Shown in pieces: positions 52,986 through 59,552 of a DNA stretch of 59,552 bases. The DNA is from Chloroflexi bacterium CFX4 (GTDB lineage: Bacteria > Chloroflexota > Anaerolineae > Aggregatilineales > UBA2796). The stretch's first letter is position 1; the number at the start of each line of letters is the position of its first letter. Location: positions 1 through 59,552 of the forward strand of contig QWHC01000022.1 of NCBI GenBank assembly GCA_021404685.1, read 5' to 3'. The notes beneath the pieces were generated by a model. It was not told the DNA's origin, searched no databases, and was given only the letters and a program-made list of their open reading frames with translations. A program made the position numbers and the translations under genes.

Positions 52986-55900
52986 ATGTTCAAGCGCATT
53001 TTAACCGCATTATTGACGGTCGTTTTGGCTGTGGCACTCGCGGCGCAGCCTTTGCATGTCCTTGCCTTTGATGATCCACCAACAGCGCCAAAACTTTCTG
53101 AGAACACCGCCTACACCCTGTTGTTTAAGCGCTATCTCCTTGAGGCGATTCGGGCTGCCTACCCTGCCGAAACCAACTTAACCATCACCGATATGCCTGC
53201 CGTCCTGAATGAGGCGCCGCCTTCAGACGCTGTGGTTTTTCAGGGCATTGGGCAGTTTATGTTTCAGGTGAACTTTTTGGCAGCAGACGGCAGCCGCAGC
53301 GGCACAGAGACGTTGGCAGGCGCGCTGAGCTACAGCCTTGCCAATGCCGAGACGGGCAATCCGAACGATTTTGATCTGCGCCTAGAGGGAACGCTGCAAG
53401 GCGCAACACACAGCCTTACCGTTGCCATCATCAACCGTGGGCGCAATGGTACGCCTGAATCAGCGCTGATTTTTGAGGAAAGCGCCGAATACACCCTGAC
53501 CCTGACCCGTGAAGGTGCCGCATTAGACACGCAAGCCTCGCACATAGAGCGTTATCAACAGCTCAGCGTCGGCGTGCTGGAAAAATCCATCGAACGCACC
53601 GTGCTGCAAGGCGGCAAGACAGATCGCTACAACAGCCGTACTACCATTCGCCGCATCACTGAGTATGAGGCGGAAATCTGGGTTGAGACGCACGTCGAAC
53701 GCTCGGACGAGGCACCCTTCGCGCTCAGCCAACATTATTGGGAGCGCAGCGAGAGCAGCCGCTACACACAGGTGGTTGATCACTTTGAGGTGCGGCTTGG
53801 GCAAGGGCTTGCGGTGCGGCTGGCGGAGCGTGGCACGCTGCACCTAGATGCGGAAGGCATCCACGTTAATTTCAAATTGGTGGATGATCAGGGTAACCCC
53901 GTCAACCTTCCGCCTGACCTGTTCGCGGCGGCGGACAATGACGTGAAGGCAACCCAGCCAGTGGGTATCTACGCAGCTGATCTCAACAGCGATTTTGCAC
54001 ATCCCCTAGGGCGCAACGCACCGACCGAAACGCCCTATGGGGTGTTCTCGCCTTGTGCTGATATTGCCGGCGGGCTTGGATCAGCCTTTGCAGCCTTCAC
54101 CGGTGCGCTAGGGCAAGCCGCTGTGGCAGGCGCGGTTGACCTTTCAGAATTGGGCAATATTCTAGAGCGGTTTGGTGCTAGGCTTGGGCGCGATGAAGTG
54201 AGACGCGTCTTCGGAGGTCAGTTCGGCGGTGTCTTCCGCGGTTGGAATGCAGTGGGCTTGTTCTGGGCTTTTGCGGGCGGGATCATCGCCACACACCTGA
54301 AGGAGGGTATTGATCAGGATCAAACCCTCTCCCAGGCTGAGAAAACAGGACTCAAAGCGGCGGTTGATTATATGAACTGGGCGATTGGCGTGGCAATTGG
54401 AGTCGCGGGCTTTTTGGCTGCGCCAGCGACGGGTGCTGCGCTGGCATTGACGTTGGGCGCGCTGCTCGGTATGCCGGGCATGCCCATAGATAGCTTAGGC
54501 AGTTTTTTGAGCGGTTTTTTCGGGAATGTTCTAGGACGTGCGTCGGGTCAGGCTTGCAACGGCGATCCCTACTTCATTCAGCCGGACGTGCGCGGGCTGG
54601 ACAAACGCCAACGGGAGGCTGCCCTCACCATCACCTTTGCTGAGGGGGGGCAGTATCCCAACCCTAGCCTGACGCCGCTTGGCAATCCGCCTGAAAGCAC
54701 AGCGCTTGCCTTCAACGAATACCGTGATCGGGCTGAAGCAATTCTGAATGGTCAGCCGCCGCAGGGTGCAACCCTGATCGGTGAATGGCTGTGGGATGCC
54801 GAAAAGCCTTTCAACGGGTTGCTCAGCCACACCAATCAAGTGTTGATCGGCACGAGCTTGCACTACTACATTGGCGCTGCGCCAATCACCTTTAATGCCG
54901 ATGAGAATATTGTGCAGTATGTCTACCTTGATCCGAAGAATCCACCGCAGCAGGTCTATTTGCAGTTCTATGTGGGTGAGGGTGATGGCGAAACACGCAT
55001 TTTCTGGGGTGAAAACCTTGCCCAAACAGGCGGTGTGGCTGGCACCAAGTCGCTTTTTCCGCAGGGCAGCTTACCGCCGCTTGGTGAATGGGTGCGTCTG
55101 AGCATTCCTGCTGAACGGCTGGCTTTGGTTGGGAAACCTGTCACGGGCATTCTGTTCGGGGTGGTGAACGGGCGCGTTTGGTGGGGAACCACCACCACCG
55201 CCAAACGGGAGACCGATAACGCACCGGAGACGCTGCCCGTCAGCGGTGGCGCTGCCCAACCCATCACTGAAGGCGGCGCGCAGATCGGCTTTACGCTGAC
55301 CGAACCAACCACAGTCAGCGCACAGATCGTCACAGCCGATGGGCAGCCCGTCAAAACGCTGCTCACGGACGCGCCGCTGCCTTCAGGCTTTCACGTCCTG
55401 ACGTGGGATGCGACCGATGAGGGCGGCGCAACCGTCCCACAAGCCCATTATCGCGTTCAGTTTTCGGTAGGTGGGCAGCCTGTTGCTGAGCGTTCCTTTG
55501 GCACAGCGCCGTTGATTGCGCGTTTGTTCACGCCAAGCAACTACAGCGTTGTGCGCGGCAATGCCGTGCCGATCATTGGTGAGGCTTATGGCAAGGATTT
55601 TAGCCATTATGTGTTGGAGTATGGCGAAGGGCTGTCGCCAACCACATGGACGCTCATCACCCGTTCCGAACAGCCCGCAGCACAGCCGCGCCCAAGCTAC
55701 CGCGAAGGTCACCTTGAGGCTAATCTCGGTGTTTGGAATGTCGGGTTAGATGAATTCGGACCCTTCAACACGGTTGGCTTAAGCGGCATCTACACGCTGC
55801 GTTTGCGCGTCGTCAGCCAGAATGGCTATGAGAACAGCCATAGTGTACCTGTTGTGATGGGCAGATTGGTTCACTTTGCGGAAGGCGGGACGATCAGCAG

Positions 55901-58900
55901 CCCTGATGAGCGCGTTCGCCTGATTATTCCACCTGCCAGCACAGAAGCCTCTTTCGTCGTCATCGCAATTCTACCCGCCGAACAAACTGACCCTGATGGT
56001 GATGTTGAAGCGCTGCTGCCGACAAACTACCGTCCACAAGAGACGCTCTATGAAGTGTTGCCACCCAATGATCGCTATCTGCAACCTATAACGCTTGAAC
56101 TCGCTTATGCAGCGGGCAGTGATCCTGCGACGCTTGGCATTTTGGTGGGCGACGGCACGCCAGAGGGCTGGCGCGTGCTGGAAAGCCAGCTAGATGCTGA
56201 ACGGGGTGTGTTGCGCGCCTCATTGTTGGGTGTTCGGGCGCGGCGGCTGTTGGTGGGCGTCTTTAGCGGCGCACCCTTTGCGGATTTGCCGCGCTTCGAT
56301 GCGCCACCGCCCGCCTTTAGCTATGCTGCGGCGCGCCCTGCCTTGCGTGTGGAATCCAGCACGCACCCTGTTGCCTTTTATGACGATTTCAGCGCGGATA
56401 GTGGCAAGTGGGACGCCCTAGACGTGCGCGGCACACGCCTTGAGGTTGCAGAAGGTGCGACCGTTGGGCTGCCAGAAGGCGAAACTGCGCTGCGTGTGGT
56501 GCGTGCCGCACCAACCAACGTCCGTTATGTTGGGATGAAAGGGCTGGATTACGACGCGGCACGTTACCCGATCCTCACCTTTGATTACCGCCTTCAGCCC
56601 AAAGATGGCTTCAACCTGCTGGTGCAGAGCGGTGATCGCTGGCTGCAAGTGGCTTTGGGCTTGCGGCTGAGGGCTAACACGGAATATGTCAGGACAGTGG
56701 ATGCCGAACCCTTGACTGATGACGGACAGTGGCATCGGCTGCAACTTGATCTGTATGCTTTGCTGCGCCAAGCCTTCCCACAGGCTGAGCGTCATCCAAT
56801 CAATGCGATTGCCTTTGGTGCGCTGCGCCAAAATGCCTTCATGCAAATTTTGCCGACGGATGTTGGGCAAGTGGGCGATAGTTATGCTGTTGATAACATC
56901 GCGCTGTTGCGTCCCGTGAAGGCTGCCGATGTGGTTTTGAATTTCCGCCCGCTTGCTGAGGCGGCTTTCAGTGCCTATACCGTCGCGCTTGGCACAGAGC
57001 CTGCCCTGCTAACTGAGCAAGCAACCTACCAACTGCGCGTGCCACCTACAGACGGCTTGCACCTTATCCGTGTGCAAGGGAAGACTGATAGCAATGAGAG
57101 CCTGACGACCTACTACCCGATCTTGGTTGACCGCACACCACCACTGGTCGCACAGACCGTGCCAGCCCCTAACGGCGCGGGCAATCCTTTTCTCCTTTCC
57201 GTGCGCCTTGACGAGGCAAACGGGCTAGAGCCGTTGCGCCTGACCTTTCGCCTGAATGGGCAAGCCTATCAGATGAATGGCAACGGCATCACTTGGGAAG
57301 GGCGAACGCTGAATATCGTCACCCAAAGCCTTGATCCCCTGCCCGCGCCGATCCTGAATGGGCAGACTGTGGCGTTGTCCCTCGATACTGCCGAGGACTA
57401 TGCCGGCAATGCGCTCCCTCAGGCGTATACGTGGTCATTCATTGCCGATCTGCCCATGCTCAGCGGCGCTGACTTGCGCCAAGTGACCTTTGGCGGCGGC
57501 GAATCGCCCACCCTTTCGCCCTTTGGCGAGCAAGTGGCGTTCATCCGTAGCGTGGAAGGCGTGCGCCGTCTCCTCGTCGCATCCACCGATGATCCGCAAG
57601 CCGTGCAGACCCTTGAAACAGGCGATCAACCTGTGCGCGATCCTGCCTGGTCACCGGATGGGACACGGCTTGCCTATCTCGCGGGCAGTGGCGCACAAAT
57701 GCAGTTGGTCAGCCTCACGATCAGCACAGCGGGCGTGGTTGGTGAAAAGCGCGTGCTGCATAAGGGTGTACAGCTTGCCTCACCCGCTTGGTCACCTGAT
57801 GGCAAACAGATCGCGCTTATCCAGAGCGGCAACGTGATCCTAGTGGATGCCGACGGCAATGCGCCACCCACCAACTTGATCCAAGACCCTGAGCGCCCCT
57901 ACCGCTCCGTCGTGTGGAGTCCAAATGGTGAGGCGCTTGCCTTAGGCTTCCATTTGTATGAGCAGCGCATAGAACACTACGACTTGCAACGCGGCAAGTT
58001 GGTAGGCGTTTCGCAAGGTGGCGCAGCGGTTGAACCTGCTTGGCTGAATGATACGACGCTGCTCTACAGTGCGCCAAGCACAAGCGGGCAACCCAACCTG
58101 CTGTGGCAAGTTAGCACAGATGGCAGCGGTCTCGCACTTTTCGCAGGCGTTTCCGATCCAAGCCTCGCCGGCATAGCCGATGGGCAGCCAACTGTCTCGC
58201 GGGATGGCAGCACGATTGCCTTTATCTCCACACGCAGCGGACAGCGTGAGGTGTGGGTGAAACGCACCCTGCAACTGCGCCAGCTCAGCGTAGCGCCGCC
58301 CATTGCCAAAGCAGGCGATAGGGTGACCGTCCGCTACGCCCTGCCTGCTGAGGCAACGGTCACCCTGCAATTGCTCGGCGAAGGCGATGCACCGCTGCGG
58401 ACTCTTGTAGAAGCCCAACGGCAGCCACGTGGTGATCAAACGGTGAGTGTGGAAGTGCCGTCCACAGAGGCACGCGGTGGCTTGTACCTGAAACTGACGG
58501 CTGTGATTGGTGAGGTGCGCCTAGAACGCTACGCTGAGCTACGCCTTGAAGGTGCGCTGATGGTCTTGCTGCCAACGCCAACGCCCGCCGCCACGCCAAC
58601 GCCTGCCGCCATCGCCGCGCAGGATGTCTCGCTTTCGGTGCGCGTCTTCAATGCGCCTGAAAGACGTGCGCCCTCAGAGCGCCTTGAAATCGAGATTCGA
58701 GACGCCGTCGGCACAGTGGTCGTGCCATTGCGCGCCTTCGATGGGCAACCCTTTTCGCTGCCCTCAGGGGTTTATAGTGTGCGGCTGCGCTACCTGACCG
58801 ACGTTGGCGCGTTGGAGCATAGCTTCCCATCTGTGACGCTCAGCGATCAGGCAGTGACGCTGGAGCATACTTTCGCCGTTGGCACCCTCGCGGTGACAGC

Positions 58901-59552
58901 CTATCGGCGCGAAGGCAGCACGCTGCTTGCCGACGACCTCACCGTTGAGATCGTGAGCGCGGATGGCGCGACAGCCTACGGCAGTTTTTCAGGGCGCAAT
59001 CCTGCCAGTTTGCACCTGCCGTCTGAGACGTATACGGTGCGCCTGCGTTATCTGAATGAGCAAGGCACGCCCATCAGCCACACCTTTGCGAATGTGGTCG
59101 TCCGCCCCGATGCTGAGACTGCCTTGTTCCATCCTGCGGAGGCGGGCGAAGTTGCCGTGAGCCTCTACATGGCGGAAGATATGCCGCTGAACGCCGACGT
59201 GGAGCTTGAAGTTTACCCGGTTGGCGACTCCGCAAACCGATTGACAAGCACAATCGGCATTCAGCCCGTGTTGCGGCTGCAAAGCGGCGCGTATGACCTT
59301 CGCCTGAAATGGCAAACAGGGCTGCGCGAGCCGCTAACCTACACCTTTACCAACGTCAGCATCCAAGCAGGGCAGCGCCTTAACCTGAGCCATACCTTCC
59401 CAAGCGGTCAGGTTGAGCTAGGGACGTTTGCCGCAACGGACATAAAGACCTACCTTGAGCCGCGCATCCTGATCTACGCCGTCGGTGACCGTGAGACGCT
59501 GCTGGGCGATCTGCGCTACCGCAATCCCTACCGCGCTGCGCTGCCCGTCGGC
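52986..59552 (+). CDS. Giant secreted multi-domain protein (5' part; runs off the right edge)
   Basis: From ATG 52986 (TTGGAGA about 7 bases upstream) the frame is open for 2189 codons and leaves the window. A signal peptide (MFKRILTALLTVVLAVALAA, cleavage after about Ala27) indicates export. Residues about 355-520 hold glycine- and alanine-rich hydrophobic stretches (AIGVAIGVAGFLAAPATGAA) that could be membrane-active. A FlgD-like beta domain is near 755-835 (VSAQIVTADGQPVKTLLTDA). A carbohydrate-binding/lamin-G-like region near 1130-1315 starts FYDDFSADSGKWDALDVRG. PD40/TolB-like propeller motifs follow near 1553, 1599, 1642 and 1735 (WSPDGTRLAYL, WSPDGKQIAL). From about 1880 there are four tandem beta-sandwich repeats of 84-89 residues. 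No catalytic domain is recognised. Function unknown; adhesion or scaffold is a guess. Confidence 0.85.
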   Translation, partial: MFKRILTALLTVVLAVALAAQPLHVLAFDDPPTAPKLSENTAYTLLFKRYLLEAIRAAYPAETNLTITDMPAVLNEAPPSDAVVFQGIGQFMFQVNFLAADGSRSGTETLAGALSYSLANAETGNPNDFDLRLEGTLQGATHSLTVAIINRGRNGTPESALIFEESAEYTLTLTREGAALDTQASHIERYQQLSVGVLEKSIERTVLQGGKTDRYNSRTTIRRITEYEAEIWVETHVERSDEAPFALSQHYWERSESSRYTQVVDHFEVRLGQGLAVRLAERGTLHLDAEGIHVNFKLVDDQGNPVNLPPDLFAAADNDVKATQPVGIYAADLNSDFAHPLGRNAPTETPYGVFSPCADIAGGLGSAFAAFTGALGQAAVAGAVDLSELGNILERFGARLGRDEVRRVFGGQFGGVFRGWNAVGLFWAFAGGIIATHLKEGIDQDQTLSQAEKTGLKAAVDYMNWAIGVAIGVAGFLAAPATGAALALTLGALLGMPGMPIDSLGSFLSGFFGNVLGRASGQACNGDPYFIQPDVRGLDKRQREAALTITFAEGGQYPNPSLTPLGNPPESTALAFNEYRDRAEAILNGQPPQGATLIGEWLWDAEKPFNGLLSHTNQVLIGTSLHYYIGAAPITFNADENIVQYVYLDPKNPPQQVYLQFYVGEGDGETRIFWGENLAQTGGVAGTKSLFPQGSLPPLGEWVRLSIPAERLALVGKPVTGILFGVVNGRVWWGTTTTAKRETDNAPETLPVSGGAAQPITEGGAQIGFTLTEPTTVSAQIVTADGQPVKTLLTDAPLPSGFHVLTWDATDEGGATVPQAHYRVQFSVGGQPVAERSFGTAPLIARLFTPSNYSVVRGNAVPIIGEAYGKDFSHYVLEYGEGLSPTTWTLITRSEQPAAQPRPSYREGHLEANLGVWNVGLDEFGPFNTVGLSGIYTLRLRVVSQNGYENSHSVPVVMGRLVHFAEGGTISSPDERVRLIIPPASTEASFVVIAILPAEQTDPDGDVEALLPTNYRPQETLYEVLPPNDRYLQPITLELAYAAGSDPATLGILVGDGTPEGWRVLESQLDAERGVLRASLLGVRARRLLVGVFSGAPFADLPRFDAPPPAFSYAAARPALRVESSTHPVAFYDDFSADSGKWDALDVRGTRLEVAEGATVGLPEGETALRVVRAAPTNVRYVGMKGLDYDAARYPILTFDYRLQPKDGFNLLVQSGDRWLQVALGLRLRANTEYVRTVDAEPLTDDGQWHRLQLDLYALLRQAFPQAERHPINAIAFGALRQNAFMQILPTDVGQVGDSYAVDNIALLRPVKAADVVLNFRPLAEAAFSAYTVALGTEPALLTEQATYQLRVPPTDGLHLIRVQGKTDSNESLTTYYPILVDRTPPLVAQTVPAPNGAGNPFLLSVRLDEANGLEPLRLTFRLNGQAYQMNGNGITWEGRTLNIVTQSLDPLPAPILNGQTVALSLDTAEDYAGNALPQAYTWSFIADLPMLSGADLRQVTFGGGESPTLSPFGEQVAFIRSVEGVRRLLVASTDDPQAVQTLETGDQPVRDPAWSPDGTRLAYLAGSGAQMQLVSLTISTAGVVGEKRVLHKGVQLASPAWSPDGKQIALIQSGNVILVDADGNAPPTNLIQDPERPYRSVVWSPNGEALALGFHLYEQRIEHYDLQRGKLVGVSQGGAAVEPAWLNDTTLLYSAPSTSGQPNLLWQVSTDGSGLALFAGVSDPSLAGIADGQPTVSRDGSTIAFISTRSGQREVWVKRTLQLRQLSVAPPIAKAGDRVTVRYALPAEATVTLQLLGEGDAPLRTLVEAQRQPRGDQTVSVEVPSTEARGGLYLKLTAVIGEVRLERYAELRLEGALMVLLPTPTPAATPTPAAIAAQDVSLSVRVFNAPERRAPSERLEIEIRDAVGTVVVPLRAFDGQPFSLPSGVYSVRLRYLTDVGALEHSFPSVTLSDQAVTLEHTFAVGTLAVTAYRREGSTLLADDLTVEIVSADGATAYGSFSGRNPASLHLPSETYTVRLRYLNEQGTPISHTFANVVVRPDAETALFHPAEAGEVAVSLYMAEDMPLNADVELEVYPVGDSANRLTSTIGIQPVLRLQSGAYDLRLKWQTGLREPLTYTFTNVSIQAGQRLNLSHTFPSGQVELGTFAATDIKTYLEPRILIYAVGDRETLLGDLRYRNPYRAALPVG
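58627..59552 (+). repeat. Four tandem 84-89-residue protein repeats (coding)
   Basis: Repeats start near 58627, 58879, 59146 and 59404 (the last incomplete at the edge). Each has a G-x-L/V-x-V entry strand, then LPSGVYSVRLRYLTDVG, LPSETYTVRLRYLNEQG or LQSGAYDLRLKWQTGL, then S-F-P-S-V / T-F-A-N-V / T-F-T-N-V. They are likely small beta-sandwich modules resembling carboxypeptidase-regulatory or SpaA-like domains. DNA identity between copies looks low, so the duplication is old. Confidence 0.75.

Overview
The window joins two unrelated genomes. Bases 1 to about 8,625 are the replication-origin region of a mycobacterium or close relative: partial acetyltransferase-like gene, parB, parA, rsmG, jag, yidC, yidD, rnpA and rpmH on the minus strand, then dnaA, an oriC-type spacer and the first 48 codons of dnaN on the plus strand. 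This order, the TTG/GTG starts, the TTGTCCACA DnaA boxes and the two parS palindromes are typical of mycobacterial chromosomes. From about 8,637 to the right edge the DNA belongs to another bacterium, most likely a member of Chloroflexota (Anaerolineae-like). This placement is an inference from a Tad cluster without secretin, the style of the large TPR and glycosyltransferase proteins, and the absence of any actinobacterial gene. The seam lies inside one open frame, where the dnaN codons for GVLLT run into the VLLTA strand of a NarL-type response regulator. The simplest explanation is a misassembly or chimeric molecule joined through about 13 identical bases; it should not be read as a new gene fusion.

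Right of the seam the layout is as follows. (1) 8.6-16.3 kb: truncated LuxR/NarL regulator, DegS-like histidine kinase with a degenerate ATP-binding domain, then a Tad/Flp-type secretion cluster cpaB-cpaE(tadZ)-cpaF(tadA)-tadB-tadC with no prepilin, secretin or peptidase gene. (2) 16.3-22.7 kb: comFC, an SPFH membrane protein, a small unknown protein, a frameshifted YdeI-like pseudogene, an M20 amidohydrolase, and a tight trio of gamma-glutamylcyclotransferase-like, S51-like (catalytic residues lost) and BtuF-like (no signal peptide) genes. (3) 22.7-28.0 kb: ligA, a large membrane protein and a GT4 glycosyltransferase. (4) 28.0-32.1 kb: a four-gene dipeptide-type ABC importer without its binding protein. 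(5) 32.1-34.0 kb: an antitoxin-like gene with a frameshifted PIN toxin, then a cytochrome P450.

(6) 34.0-47.0 kb: a 1579-residue P-loop/TPR protein, a polysaccharide ABC exporter (Wzm/Wzt type), an epimerase, a membrane Ser/Thr kinase, and a minus-strand operon of O-antigen-ligase-like, ArnT-like and SDR genes. Together these suggest cell-surface glycan synthesis and export. (7) 47.2-50.3 kb: a nitrate/sulfonate-type ABC ATPase and a double permease, again without a binding protein. (8) 50.8-52.3 kb: methylmalonate-semialdehyde dehydrogenase. (9) 52.5 kb to the edge: a small fibronectin-III lipoprotein and the first 2189 codons of a very large secreted protein with beta-propeller repeats and tandem beta-sandwich repeats.

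In the second genome a TATACT-like -10 element recurs before leading genes, twice placed so that the transcript would begin at an ATG (leaderless). No rRNA, tRNA, CRISPR array, transposase or complete insertion sequence was seen. I found no clear new defence or mobile system. The most unusual items are the seam, the giant secreted protein, the pseudoenzymes and the promoter pattern.
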